Positions 39,532-51,471 of a DNA stretch of 64,000 bases are shown here, piece after piece. The notes beneath the pieces are model-generated. The model was not told the origin of the DNA. It did not search any database and saw nothing but the letters and a program-made list of their open reading frames with translations. Both the position numbers and the translations under genes were made by a program. Position 1 is the first letter of the stretch; the number at the start of each line of letters is the position of its first letter. The DNA is from Caldilineaceae bacterium (lineage in GTDB: Bacteria > Chloroflexota > Anaerolineae > Caldilineales > Caldilineaceae). Where the stretch lies: contig JACKBA010000015.1 in the NCBI GenBank assembly GCA_020634815.1, positions 71,069 to 135,068 on the forward strand, in the 5' to 3' direction.

Positions 39532-42500
39532 ATGTTCTCAACCTTACCCAAACGGGAGTTGGTCGCAGCACTGGAGAGCGCAACTGCGCAGTTGGCCTCG
39601 GCCGACGATGACCTGCGCTTCTTTTTTGACGCCATCGACGATCTGCTCTTTGTGCTGGACGCTCAGGGCGCCATCCTCTTTACCAACAAAGCGGTGACGG
39701 CGAAGCTGGGCTATAGCGCGGCCGAGCTGGCCGGACAGAGTGTGCTCTGCGTCCACCCGCCGGCGCGACGAGCGGAGGCTGCCGAGATCGTCGAGGCCAT
39801 GCTGGCCGGCGCCACCACCACCTGTCCGGTACCGGTGCTCACCAAAGATGGCCGAGAGATTCCCGTCGAAACCAGCGTCGTCAAAGCGCGCTGGCGCGGT
39901 CAGAAGGTTGTCTTTGGCATCACCCGCGATCTTTCAGCGCTGAGGGCGTCGGAGGAGAGGTTCAAGAAAGCCTTCCACGTCAACGCCACCAACATGGCCA
40001 TAACCGAGATTACGACATTCGAGGATATCAACGACCAGGTGACAGCACAGCGCACGCTCACGGCGCAGCACGAGGCGCTCCAAGAGACCAACCGGCAGCT
40101 AGAGCAGTCGCGCAACATGCTACAGTTGATCATCGAGTCGATCCCGCTGCGCGTCTTCTGGAAGGACACCGATCTGCGTTACCTGGGTTGCAATCGGCTT
40201 TTTGCGCACGACTCCGGAGAGGAGAGTCCAGCCGATCTCCTGGGCAAGGACGACTTTGCCTTTGGCTGGCGCGAGCAAGCCGAGACCTATCGGCGCGACG
40301 ACATGGAGGTCATGCGGGCGGGCTTACCCAAGATGGGCATCTTGGAGCCGCAGACCACGCCGGCCGGCGCTACGACCTGGCTCAAGACGAACAAGGTGCC
40401 GCTGCATGATGGTCAGGGCGCCGTCATCGGAGTGTTGGGCATCTACGAAGATGTCACCGAATCCAAACGTGCCGAGCAAGAGCTGGCGCAACTCCACCTC
40501 GAACGAGAGCTGATCCTTGCTTCGACCGCAGAGGGCATTCTGGGGCTCGACACGGCGGGAAGGCATACCTTCGTCAACGCAGCGGCGGCCAGCCTGCTGG
40601 GCTATGAGCCTGGCGAACTCATCGGCCGCAGCAGCCATCCGATCTGGCACCACACGAAGGCCGACGGCACACCCTTCCCTGAAGACGATTGCCCCATCTG
40701 GGCGACCTGTCGCAACGGTGAGGTGCACCAGGCTGCCGGCGACACGTTCTGGCGCAAGGACGGCACCAGTTTCCTCGTCGAATACGCCAGCACGCCAATC
40801 TTCAACGACGGGCAGTTGACCGGTGCAGTGGTCACATTCTCCGACATCACGGAACGCATGGAGGCGGAAGAGGCGCTTCGTGCCAGTGAGGAACGCTACC
40901 GCAGCCTGCTAGAGAGCCTGGACACCATGGTCGCCACCGTTGATGCCGACGGCAAGCTCCTCTATGTGAACGATGTGGGCGCCGCATACCTGGAGACGAC
41001 GCCGCAGCAGATGGTTGGGCAGCCCGTCCTCAGCCTGTTCCCGGCATCGGCAGCCATGCAACAATGGAGCCGGATCCGTGAAGTCTTCCACACCAACAAG
41101 GGTGCGGTAGGCGAATCGCTGAACATCGTCCGGGGGCGGCTGCGTTGGTTCCGCACGTCGCTCCAGCCCATTCACGACAAACAGGGCCGTGTGAGCCAGG
41201 TACTGCTCAACGCAACCGATATCCACGAAATCAAGAAGATGCAACAGCAACTGCTGGAGCTGAATCTGGATCTCGAGAAGCGCGTGGCCGAACGCACAGC
41301 CGAGGTGCAGGACCTGTACGACAACGCGCCGGCAGGCTACCATTCACTCGATCCCGATGGCACGATCGTACGCATCAACCAGACCGAATTGCGCTGGTTG
41401 GGTTATACAGCCGAAGAGATGCTGGGGCGCCCGATAACGGAGTTCCTGACGCCCGCTAGCCGCGCCGCCTTCGCCGACACGCTGGCGACGCTCCGCAGGG
41501 ATGGGGCTGCGAATGACGTGGAGCGCGAGTTCGTGCGCAAGGACGGAAGCACATTGCCGGCACTGGTCAACATGACGCTCGTCCGCGATCCGAGCGGCAG
41601 TTTCATCATGGCCCGCTCCGTGGTCTTCGATGACACGGTGCGCAAGGCAGCCAATCAGGCTCTGCGGAGCGCCAACGCCGAGATGGCGCGGGCCCTGCGC
41701 ATGAAGGACGAATTCCTCGCCAACATGAGCCACGAGTTGCGGACGCCGCTCACCGGCGTACTGGCGCTGAGCGAGACGCTTCAACAGGAACTCTATGGCC
41801 CGCTCAACGAGCGGCAGGCGCGCGCGGTGAACAACATCCAGGTGAGCGGGCGCCACCTGCTGGACCTGATCAACGACCTGCTCGACCTGGCCAAGATCGA
41901 AGCCGGCAAGTTTGAGCTCAACCCGCACGTTGTGGTCGTCAACGACGTGTGCACCGCCAGCCTGATCTTCATCCGCAGCATCGCCGCCAAGAAAGAGATC
42001 GAGGTGAGCTATACGTGCGACAAGCCTGATGCCACGCTCCACGCTGACCCCATCCGCCTCAAGCAGATGCTGATCAACTTGCTCAGCAACGCGGTCAAAT
42101 TTACCCCCAACAAGGGAAGCGTGCACCTGCACGTGAGCGTTCACCCGGACGCGCGACAGATTCACTTCGTTGTGGCGGATACCGGCATCGGCATTGCCGA
42201 GAGCGACCTGGACAAGCTCTTCCAGCCCTTCACACAACTCGATGCGACGCTTTCGCGCACCTACGAAGGTACGGGACTGGGGCTGGCACTGGTCAAACGT
42301 CTGGCCAACCAACACGGCGGCGACGTGCGCGCCGAGAGTGCGGGCATTCCGGGCCAGGGCAGCCGTTTCACCGTTATCCTGCCGTACGACGGCCGGCCCG
42401 CCTCCGCCGCCGCGGATGCCAAAACGCCACCCGACGCCGATGCCCCTGCGCTGGCCACTACCGAAAGCGACGCGCCGTTGGTTCTGCTGGTGGAAGACAA

Positions 42501-42819
42501 CGAAGTCAGCAGCGAGGCGCTGGTGTCCTACCTGGAGTTTCTGGACTGTCGCGTCGTGGTTGCCCGATCGGGCGTTGAGGCCCTCGAACAGGCGACGGCA
42601 CACCTGCCCGACCTGATCCTGATGGACATTCAGCTACCAGGCATGGATGGGCTGGAGGTGACGCGGCGCCTGCGCCTCGACTCGCGCTTCGTGGTGACAC
42701 CGATCATCGCCGTCACCGCATTGGCCATGCCCGGCGATCGCGAGCGCTGCCTGGAGGCGGGCGCCACCGAGTACATCAGCAAGCCGCTGAACCTGGGCGA
42801 CTTGCGCAACCTGATGTAA
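39532..42819 (+). CDS. Multi-PAS hybrid histidine kinase with receiver
   Basis: 1095 residues from ATG 39532 (a TTG 75 nt earlier is in frame but lies on the promoter). No transmembrane helix is evident, so it is probably cytosolic. About five PAS domains follow one another (near 20-140, 195-310, 315-440, 445-560, 590-715), one with the FWKDTDLRYLGCNRLFAHDS ligand-pocket pattern, separated by coiled coils. The HisKA is LANMSHELRTPLTGVLALSE with His734; ATPase boxes are LINLLSNAVKFTP, DTGIGIAESDL and GTGLGLALVK. The receiver has Asp1032 (LILMDIQLPGMDGLEVTRRL) and Lys in YISKPLN. No output regulator is adjacent. Confidence 0.92.
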   Translation: MFSTLPKRELVAALESATAQLASADDDLRFFFDAIDDLLFVLDAQGAILFTNKAVTAKLGYSAAELAGQSVLCVHPPARRAEAAEIVEAMLAGATTTCPVPVLTKDGREIPVETSVVKARWRGQKVVFGITRDLSALRASEERFKKAFHVNATNMAITEITTFEDINDQVTAQRTLTAQHEALQETNRQLEQSRNMLQLIIESIPLRVFWKDTDLRYLGCNRLFAHDSGEESPADLLGKDDFAFGWREQAETYRRDDMEVMRAGLPKMGILEPQTTPAGATTWLKTNKVPLHDGQGAVIGVLGIYEDVTESKRAEQELAQLHLERELILASTAEGILGLDTAGRHTFVNAAAASLLGYEPGELIGRSSHPIWHHTKADGTPFPEDDCPIWATCRNGEVHQAAGDTFWRKDGTSFLVEYASTPIFNDGQLTGAVVTFSDITERMEAEEALRASEERYRSLLESLDTMVATVDADGKLLYVNDVGAAYLETTPQQMVGQPVLSLFPASAAMQQWSRIREVFHTNKGAVGESLNIVRGRLRWFRTSLQPIHDKQGRVSQVLLNATDIHEIKKMQQQLLELNLDLEKRVAERTAEVQDLYDNAPAGYHSLDPDGTIVRINQTELRWLGYTAEEMLGRPITEFLTPASRAAFADTLATLRRDGAANDVEREFVRKDGSTLPALVNMTLVRDPSGSFIMARSVVFDDTVRKAANQALRSANAEMARALRMKDEFLANMSHELRTPLTGVLALSETLQQELYGPLNERQARAVNNIQVSGRHLLDLINDLLDLAKIEAGKFELNPHVVVVNDVCTASLIFIRSIAAKKEIEVSYTCDKPDATLHADPIRLKQMLINLLSNAVKFTPNKGSVHLHVSVHPDARQIHFVVADTGIGIAESDLDKLFQPFTQLDATLSRTYEGTGLGLALVKRLANQHGGDVRAESAGIPGQGSRFTVILPYDGRPASAAADAKTPPDADAPALATTESDAPLVLLVEDNEVSSEALVSYLEFLDCRVVVARSGVEALEQATAHLPDLILMDIQLPGMDGLEVTRRLRLDSRFVVTPIIAVTALAMPGDRERCLEAGATEYISKPLNLGDLRNLM

Positions 42820-42900
42820 CGTCTCCTCGGCCCGTAATTGCCACAGCAACGAAGACGAACCTGGCGTAGACAGCGACCTGATCACGACGCATCAGCCTGC

Positions 42901-42945
42901 CATCCTGTCACCTCGCCATCCTGTCACCCTGTCACCCTGTCATCT
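42901..42945. repeat. TGTCACC/TGTCATC short tandem tract
   Basis: CATCCTGTCACCTCGCCATC then CTGTCACCCTGTCACCCTGT: same family as at 4601. It overlaps the end of the truncated methyltransferase gene and supplies its last codons and stop. Confidence 0.65.
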
Positions 42946-43487
42946 CCCTCCCCCAGACAATAATGCACCGTCCACTGCGTTTTGCGCAGGAACTTCTCAT
43001 GGCGCATGAGGTTCATCGCGCCGAGCTTGGCCTCGCCGTCGTCGAAGTAGGACCACTCGTCGAGCAGGCGGATGCCGTCATCCCACGCTTCCATATCGTC
43101 GCTGTCGTCGAGACCGGACTGGAAGGTATTGTCGCCGCCAAAGGCAAACTGGCGTTGCAGCTTGCGGTCGACGATGGGCTTCATGCGCGGACGCAACCAG
43201 AAATTGTTGAAGACCTCGCACACCAACTTGCTGCCGGGAAAACGCCGGCGCAACGTCACGACCAGTTCGCGCACGTCGGCGGCCGGCAGGTACATGAAGA
43301 GGCCCTCGGCGATGAAGAGATAGGGCGGCGGCGCCAGGGTCGGCAGCGCGTCCATCCACGCGTGGTCGAGCACCGACGACGCCATGAAGCGATAGCGCGG
43401 CCCTTCGTCGCCCGCACCTGACAGCAGCATACCGGGCTTGTAAGAAAACCGCTGCCACGAAGGCTCAAAGAACACAAAGGGGCACAA
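42924..43487 (-). pseudogene. LCM-family methyltransferase, N-terminal half missing
   Basis: The 187-residue frame carries only the second half of a leucine-carboxyl-methyltransferase-type protein: ASSVLDHAWMDALP, then YLFIAEGLFMYLPAADVREL, then RRRFPGSKLVCEVFNNFW. The N-terminal SAM-binding GxG region is absent. Homology seems to begin around 43430; the sequence further upstream is a palindromic repeat element (43447-43553) in which the apparent start codon lies. The gene appears cut by that element at its 5' side, and its 3' end lies in a short-repeat tract. Probably non-functional. Confidence 0.7.
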
Positions 43488-43553
43488 AGAAAACAGGAAA
43501 GTCCCCTGATTCTTCGTGCCCCTTTGAGACTTCGTGTCTTTGTAGCAGCGGTT
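43447..43553. repeat. 107-bp CACAAAG-type palindromic element
   Basis: Terminal inverted repeats AACCGCTGC / GCAGCGGTT enclose a longer imperfect palindrome (CTCAAAGAACACAAAGGGGC against GCCCCTTTGAG and neighbours). The element abuts the truncated methyltransferase on one side and the glycogen phosphorylase stop on the other. Related CACAAAG hairpins are at 56217-56383. Confidence 0.75.
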
Positions 43554-43560
43554 CTACTTC

Positions 43561-46053
<2,493 letters not shown>

Positions 46054-46281
46054 GGTTCTCTGGTATTTGTGGAAAGTGGATGGCGCTTGCGGAGGATGCA
46101 GTCGCCATCGGGTTCGGATTCTGGTTCTGCGCCGGCTGGGGCGTCATTGGCCTTCGATACCCGGCATCAAGGCGCCGGGCCGCGCAGTGCGTGGCATTAT
46201 ACCATCGCAAGGCGCAGAATCGACAAGCAGAATCGGCAAGGGACGGAGCGGCAGCATCCTGATTAGGGACATCGCAGCACT

Positions 46282-46974
46282 TCAGTCGGCGCCGTTTTGC
46301 TTCTTTTTGTTTCTGGCATCGTGCGGTTGGTTGAGCAGCGAACGGTAGGCGCCGGCATCACGGCGGCTGTGCACCTTGAGCTTGGTGAGAATGTTGTGCA
46401 CGTGGTTCTTTACGGTGCCGATCTCGATCACCAGGGCGTCGGCGATCTCCTGATTGGTGCGACCGGCGGCAACAAGGTCGAGTACCTCGCGCTCGCGATC
46501 CGTCAATTCCTCGACGTCCAGGGCATCGAGCGACAGTTCGGCAAGTTTTTCCGATAGACGAGCAACCTTGTCCATCAGGAGCGCGGCGATCTCCGGCGTG
46601 ATGAGCGCCTTGTCTTCCGCCGCCGAGCGGATGGCTTGCAGCAATTCGGGGACGCTATCGGTACGCAAGACAAAGCCCGAGGCTCCGGCCTCGATGTAGG
46701 GCAAGATCACGGCAGGAATCTCCGGCAAGCCCATAACGATAATGTGAAGATTTTCGTTCAGCCGGCGGATCGACTGGACGAGGCCCAGCGCATCCGTGTT
46801 CGGCGGCGCCGCGCCAACGAGGATCAGGTCGCAGTCGATCGCTCCAAGGGTATCCAACACCTGTTCGGGCGTGGAGACCATGCCGACGATTGCCAGATCC
46901 GGTTCCCCCTCCAGCGCCGAACCGATCAGATCGCGCGTCAGCCGGATGCGTTCGGCGATCAAAATACGGATCAT
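46282..46974 (-). CDS. NarL/FixJ-type response regulator with degenerate receiver
   Basis: 230 residues from ATG 46974 (GGAGGT upstream). The C-terminal LuxR HTH is canonical: LTDREREVLDLVAAGRTNQE, IADALVIEIGTVKNHVHNIL. The N-terminal receiver keeps the fold but not the chemistry. The acidic pair is AE (IAERIRLTRD), the position of the acceptor Asp reads LVGAAPPNTDAL (Gly instead of Asp), and the conserved Lys is replaced by Arg (FVLRTDS). It therefore probably works without phosphorylation. A gap of 228 bp separates it from glgP; it diverges from the sigma factor gene. Confidence 0.88.
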   Translation of the reverse strand: MIRILIAERIRLTRDLIGSALEGEPDLAIVGMVSTPEQVLDTLGAIDCDLILVGAAPPNTDALGLVQSIRRLNENLHIIVMGLPEIPAVILPYIEAGASGFVLRTDSVPELLQAIRSAAEDKALITPEIAALLMDKVARLSEKLAELSLDALDVEELTDREREVLDLVAAGRTNQEIADALVIEIGTVKNHVHNILTKLKVHSRRDAGAYRSLLNQPHDARNKKKQNGAD

Positions 46975-47101
46975 AGCGTGACATACCTCCAAAAGCTGAA
47001 CTCTCTACGCCCAAGTATAGCGTGAATGCAGACCAATGACTATATCTCGCCGTTCGATGCATGCCCGTCAAAGATATATCCTGAAGATGTATACCTGCAC
47101 C

Positions 47102-47131
47102 TTGACAACCATCGGCCGGACGCGCTACTGT
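47102..47131 (+). promoter_or_regulatory. Possible sigma-70 promoter for the sigma factor gene
   Basis: TTGACA at 47102-47107 and TACTGT at 47126-47131 with an 18-bp spacer, about 160 bp before the start codon, in the divergent gap with the response regulator. Confidence 0.45.
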
Positions 47132-47291
47132 GGGGGAAATGTTGCGTGTACCCTGTACATCGACAACCCGATCGGTCTCGTAACAGACTCGCCAGATCGC
47201 CGCCAGAAGCGTGCCACATACCATCGCAGCCACGTCTTCGGCGCCGATGGAGATGTCGGAGCACCGTTCAGCGTATCGGAGGGCGATGGCA

Positions 47292-48365
47292 ATGCGAAGC
47301 AGAAGCGCAGATCACTTGCAGAAAGCCGAGAAAACCGTCGATCCGGTGAGTATCTACCTGCGCGAGATCAGCAAGACGCCCTTGTTGAGCATGGAGGAAG
47401 AGCAGGAACTGGCCTTCAGGATTGGCGAAGGCGTCGCTGCTCACCGACAGCTCGCTGAGTTCGCCCTGCGCGATCCCGACACATTGACCGAAGATGAACT
47501 CGACCAGGTCGACCTGCTGGAACTGACCGCGCTCCGCGCACAGCGCGCCCACGACCAACTGACGCAGGGCAACCTGCGCCTGGTCGTCAGCGTGGCCAAG
47601 CGCTATCTGGGACGCGGGCTGAGCCTGCTCGATCTCATCCAGGAGGGGAACCTGGGCCTGCTCCACGCCGTGGACAAGTTCGACCCCACCCTGGGCTACC
47701 GCTTCAGCACCTACGCGACCTGGTGGATCCGCCAGGCGATCAGCCGCTCGATTGCCGACAAGGCACGCACCATCCGGCTCCCCGTGCATGTCATCGAGAA
47801 TGTCAATCGCCAGAACCGCGTCCAGCGTGAACTCGCCCAGCAACTGGGCCGCGAACCGACGCCTGCCGAAATCGCCGTCGAAATGGAACTGCTCAACCGG
47901 CATGCGCTGGATCTGGTCGCAGATGGATTGGCCGATGGCGGCGAAGCGCCGGAGGTCGAGGAGGCCGACGCCGTCAAGGACGTCAAACGCGCCTCAGGTC
48001 GTGTGCGCGAACTCCAGCGCCTCAACATGGAGCCGCTGAGCCTTGACAGCCCGCTGGAAGGCGAGGAGCAGAGCAGCCTGGCCGACTTCATCGTGGACGA
48101 GGGGTTGGTCGACCCCGCCGCAATGACCGACCGGCAGTCGCTCGTCGAGCAGATCGAAGAGTTGCTGCTGGAGTTGACCGATCGCGAACGCGACGTCCTC
48201 ATCATGCGCTTTGGACTCGACGGCGACACCGCCCGCACCCTCGAAGAGATCGGCAATGGCCTCAACATTACGCGCGAGCGCGTGCGTCAGATCCAGGCCA
48301 AGGCGATCCGGAAATTACGCGCCCCACAGATGTGCTCCAGGCTGAACGACTTTGCGACTGCCTGA
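47292..48365 (+). CDS. RNA polymerase sigma-70 family factor (RpoD/SigA-like)
   Basis: 357 residues from ATG 47292, chosen because GGAGGG lies 8 nt upstream; several earlier in-frame starts exist (47211 GTG, 47247 ATG, 47286 ATG). Region 1.2 is VDPVSIYLREISKTPLLSME. Region 2 includes NLRLVVSVAKRYLGRGLSLL and DLIQEGNLGLLHAVDKFDPT with the -10-reading FSTYATWWIRQAI. Region 3 follows, and region 4 is LTDRERDVLIMRFGLDG...TRERVRQIQAKAIRKLR. The short N-terminus lacks region 1.1, so it is a group 2 or small primary-type factor rather than a large housekeeping one. Confidence 0.93.
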   Translation: MRSRSADHLQKAEKTVDPVSIYLREISKTPLLSMEEEQELAFRIGEGVAAHRQLAEFALRDPDTLTEDELDQVDLLELTALRAQRAHDQLTQGNLRLVVSVAKRYLGRGLSLLDLIQEGNLGLLHAVDKFDPTLGYRFSTYATWWIRQAISRSIADKARTIRLPVHVIENVNRQNRVQRELAQQLGREPTPAEIAVEMELLNRHALDLVADGLADGGEAPEVEEADAVKDVKRASGRVRELQRLNMEPLSLDSPLEGEEQSSLADFIVDEGLVDPAAMTDRQSLVEQIEELLLELTDRERDVLIMRFGLDGDTARTLEEIGNGLNITRERVRQIQAKAIRKLRAPQMCSRLNDFATA

Positions 48366-48371
48366 CCGCCC

Positions 48372-48734
48372 CTACGGGTTCCGATAGATTGGCACCAGGA
48401 GTGTCTGCCCCGTATAGACCCGGTACGAGGGGAGCCCGTTGCAGTACCTGATTCGATACGCCGTCGTCCTGTACGCACCGGCAATCGAGTAGATCGTCTC
48501 ACCGGCCCGCACCAGGTGGTAGACGCCGTGGCAGGAGATTGCCAGCGCCGCGCCCGACAGACCGAACGCACGCCCGGCTTCATTGCCGTACGCCGACACC
48601 GGACCTGCGAAAAGAGAGAGGAACACAAGCGCGATGGCGAGACAGAGGCCGATCTGCGGCAAGGTTCGACGCCGCAACTTCCATCCACCACCGGCCCAAC
48701 CAACAATCGCTGCAGGATGCCATCGAGAGAACAT
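48372..48734 (-). CDS. Small LysM-domain membrane-anchored protein
   Basis: 120 residues. One transmembrane/signal helix (IGLCLAIALVFLSLFAGPVS) precedes a single LysM module (VYHLVRAGETIYSIAGAYRT, then LPSYRVYTGQTLLVPI), which binds peptidoglycan or related glycans. Convergent with the sigma factor gene, only 6 bp between stops. Confidence 0.85.
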   Translation of the reverse strand: MFSRWHPAAIVGWAGGGWKLRRRTLPQIGLCLAIALVFLSLFAGPVSAYGNEAGRAFGLSGAALAISCHGVYHLVRAGETIYSIAGAYRTTAYRIRYCNGLPSYRVYTGQTLLVPIYRNP

Positions 48735-48923
48735 AGCAGCCTCCGTAGGGAACTCATGCGATCAGCAACGTAATCCACAAAAAGGTAAGGCTCAGCTTGA
48801 TTCACATGCCTTTCACATACAATATAGCATGGAACGTTTCAAAATCGTTGCATAGTTCCCTATTCTAGACAAGTGCGCCCGATCACACGGCGGGTGTGCG
48901 CTACGACACAATGCCCGCTGCCG

Positions 48924-49292
48924 TCAACGCGATACGCCGAAATAGCTGCGCACCGGCGGCAGCAGAAAGAGCAGCGTCATGGGCACGACGACAATCGCCG
49001 CCCGGATCAGCACGTCGATCCACCCGTTGGGTCCCATGAGCGGCCCGATGTAGAAGGTGACGAGCAGGCCGATCAGGACGATGATCGCGATGTGGAGGTA
49101 ATAGCTCCACGGCCGGCGCACAAAAATCGCCGCCCCGGCCACCAGCAGCAGTCCGATGGCCGCAAAAAGCGGCCAGAAGATCAGCACCATCCCGGCATTG
49201 TGCGAGACGAGCAGCCCCGTGGCGCCGACCAGACCGGCGATGCCGAGCGCCATCTCCACCACGGCCAACAAGAGCAATAAACCACGTGTCAT
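48924..49292 (-). CDS. Uncharacterised four-helix membrane protein
   Basis: 122 residues made almost wholly of four hydrophobic segments (MTRGLLLLLAVVEMALGIAG; LIFWPLFAAIGLLLVAGAAI; YYLHIAIIVLIGLLVTFYIG; VLIRAAIVVVPMTLLFLLPP). No functional motif. It lies 32 bp downstream of the oxidoreductase gene on the same strand and may belong to that operon. Confidence 0.75.
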   Translation of the reverse strand: MTRGLLLLLAVVEMALGIAGLVGATGLLVSHNAGMVLIFWPLFAAIGLLLVAGAAIFVRRPWSYYLHIAIIVLIGLLVTFYIGPLMGPNGWIDVLIRAAIVVVPMTLLFLLPPVRSYFGVSR

Positions 49293-49324
49293 GTCACTTT
49301 CCTGACCTGTGTCGTGCGGCGCAT

Positions 49325-50437
49325 TCAGAATGTGGTGCGCAGCGGCTGCGCCTGGCCGGTAGCCGCCGAGCGGTAAGCCGCGTCGAAGATCTCGACCACG
49401 TGGCGCGCGTGTTCAGCGGTGGCCACGGTCGGCGTATCGTCGAGCACCCAGTCGACCAGTTGCATGACATCCTCGTAGACGTGCGACTCCTCCATGGTGC
49501 GATGCGCGCCGGTGACGTGCGGCAGCGAACCGTTCATCCCGTACTCGGCGTCGAGATCCATGCCCGCATACTCGATGGGCTTGCCGTTGATCGCCGACCC
49601 GTTGATGACGCCGCCGGTCCCGAAGATGAGCGGGCGCCCCATGTTGGGCAACCCGCCCGCCGCCACGCCATAGACAAAAGCGTAGAACGAATCGCCAAAG
49701 TCGAGCACCATGAGCGTGTTGTCGTCCATGTCCGTGGGCAACATCTGCCCGCGGAACTCGCGCTCGTGTACGCGCACGCCGGAGAAGGCCGTCACGCGTT
49801 TGGCCGGCCCCAGGATGCCCGTCATGGCGTGCAGGCCATAGACCGTCATGTCGTAGAGCGGGCCGCCGCCCGGCTTGCGGAAATACCACGCCGGGTTGAT
49901 GTTGGTCAGCGGGTCGTCGCCGGCGCGCACCGACGCCTCATCTTCGTGGTAGGTGCCGAAGGCCGACCCCGTCACCGCCCACGTCAGCCGGCCCAGCGCG
50001 CCCTCATCGATCAGTTGCTTGATCTTCTGGTGGCGCGGGCGCAGCATCTCGCCGGGCGAGGAGACGAGCTTGACCCCGCGCGCCCGCGCCGCGTCGATCA
50101 GGCTATCCGCTTCGTCGACGGTTGTGGTCATGCTCTTGTTGAAGTGCACGTGCACGCCATGCGCCACGGCCAGCATGCCCTGCTCGTAATGCACGCCGAT
50201 GGGCGAGCAGATGGAGACGGCGTCGACGTCGCCGGCTTCCAACAATTCCTCCATGGTGGCGTAGGCCGCCGGCACGCCGTACTTGGCCGCCGCGGCCTGG
50301 GCGCGCTCCAGCACGGGATCGCACACCGCGGTGATGCGCACGCGCTCGCGCACGTCGTCCATGGTCAGGTGCGGGAAATGACCGCGCAGCGCGATGCTGC
50401 CTGCGCCCACAATGCCCAGCCGTACATAGTCACTCAT
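49325..50437 (-). CDS. Gfo/Idh/MocA-family oxidoreductase
   Basis: 370 residues. NAD(P) site LGIVGAGSIALRGHFPHL at residues 7-24; the usual EKP motif is replaced by FNKSMTTT (Asn-Lys-Ser), a common variant; the C-terminal substrate part has GGGPLYDMTVYGLHAM, with Asp-x-x-x-Tyr-x-x-His in place of the inositol-dehydrogenase type Asp-x-x-x-His. Likely acts on a sugar or sugar-like polyol. Its start overlaps the stop of the upstream epimerase gene (ATGA), so the two act in one pathway. Confidence 0.88.
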   Translation of the reverse strand: MSDYVRLGIVGAGSIALRGHFPHLTMDDVRERVRITAVCDPVLERAQAAAAKYGVPAAYATMEELLEAGDVDAVSICSPIGVHYEQGMLAVAHGVHVHFNKSMTTTVDEADSLIDAARARGVKLVSSPGEMLRPRHQKIKQLIDEGALGRLTWAVTGSAFGTYHEDEASVRAGDDPLTNINPAWYFRKPGGGPLYDMTVYGLHAMTGILGPAKRVTAFSGVRVHEREFRGQMLPTDMDDNTLMVLDFGDSFYAFVYGVAAGGLPNMGRPLIFGTGGVINGSAINGKPIEYAGMDLDAEYGMNGSLPHVTGAHRTMEESHVYEDVMQLVDWVLDDTPTVATAEHARHVVEIFDAAYRSAATGQAQPLRTTF

Positions 50438-51324
50438 CGAAGCTCTCTCCAGGTCGTTTGGTGGCGCCAGCCCGTGGCCGCCTTGAGTTTGGAACAGGTA
50501 ATCAGCGACGCGTACCCGTCCAGATCGCGCACGATGGGCAGCAGATCCGGCCGGAAGCGCTCGATCAACTCACGCGTCGGTTCGAGCGCGAGGGTGTCGT
50601 CGGCATTGAGGAAGTATACATCGTGCGGCGGCAAATCGTCAGCCGCCGCCAGGATCAGCCGGTGCGCCGCGGCCACATCCTCGCTGCCGACCCAGCCCCA
50701 CAGCCACGGATTCCACCCCGCGGCCGGCTTGACCGTCGCCGCGTGCTGCTGCCGTCGTTCGGCGGGGAAGATGCCGGCAATGCGCGTCACGTAGGTGCGG
50801 ATGCCGTAGGCCCGGCTGTAGCTGGCCAGCAGATCCTCGCCGGCGCGCTTGGTGAAGCTGTAGGAATCCTCCGGCCACGTTGCGTGCTTCTCGTCGATGG
50901 GCAGGTACTCGTGCGGAAAGGGCGTGGCGCTGATGCGAAAGCCGTGACCCAGCGCGCAGTTGCTGCCGGCCATGACCACCGTGCGCACGCCCGCCTCCAC
51001 CGCCGCCTGCATGAGATTGTAGACGCCCAGCATGTTGGCGCGGAAGGTCGTGTCGGCGGCAAGCCCTTCGGCCGCAGCCTGCCCGCGCATCTGCGGATGG
51101 TCGGTGGGCCACGGCTGCGCGGCCAGGTGCTGGATGGCGTCGATGCCCACGACGGCGCGGCGCCAATCCTCCAGCGAGGTGATGTCGCCCTGCACCCACG
51201 GCAGGCCAGCGAACTCGGCGCCCGGCTGGTGGCGCGCAAAGAGCACCAGGTCGTGGTCGCGCGCCAGCGCACGGATCACATACGCGCCCAACTTGCCGTT
51301 GGCCGCACTGACAAGCACGCGCAT
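50434..51324 (-). CDS. NAD-dependent epimerase/dehydratase
   Basis: 296 residues from ATG 51324 (GAGGAG upstream). The N-terminal Rossmann motif is VLVSAANGKLGAYVIRAL, an atypical GxxGxxG (AANGKLG). Catalytic residues follow the extended-SDR pattern: Ser in MAGSNCALG and a Tyr-x-x-x-Lys in DSYSFTKRAGEDLL (YSFTK). Probably a nucleotide-sugar or uronate-type epimerase/dehydrogenase. First gene of the pair with the Gfo/Idh/MocA enzyme. Confidence 0.88.
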   Translation of the reverse strand: MRVLVSAANGKLGAYVIRALARDHDLVLFARHQPGAEFAGLPWVQGDITSLEDWRRAVVGIDAIQHLAAQPWPTDHPQMRGQAAAEGLAADTTFRANMLGVYNLMQAAVEAGVRTVVMAGSNCALGHGFRISATPFPHEYLPIDEKHATWPEDSYSFTKRAGEDLLASYSRAYGIRTYVTRIAGIFPAERRQQHAATVKPAAGWNPWLWGWVGSEDVAAAHRLILAAADDLPPHDVYFLNADDTLALEPTRELIERFRPDLLPIVRDLDGYASLITCSKLKAATGWRHQTTWRELR

Positions 51325-51471
51325 TGCGTCTCCTCGCTCCGGCAATCAGTGACAGGATATTGGTCTGTTCGGGAAGCGCCCGGCTGCACCAAACCACGCC
51401 GGCCGCACAGGGAAGTGTACACCGCGCGCCGCCCCCGGCGAAACTGGGCCATCCTGGCAGCGATTCTCACT

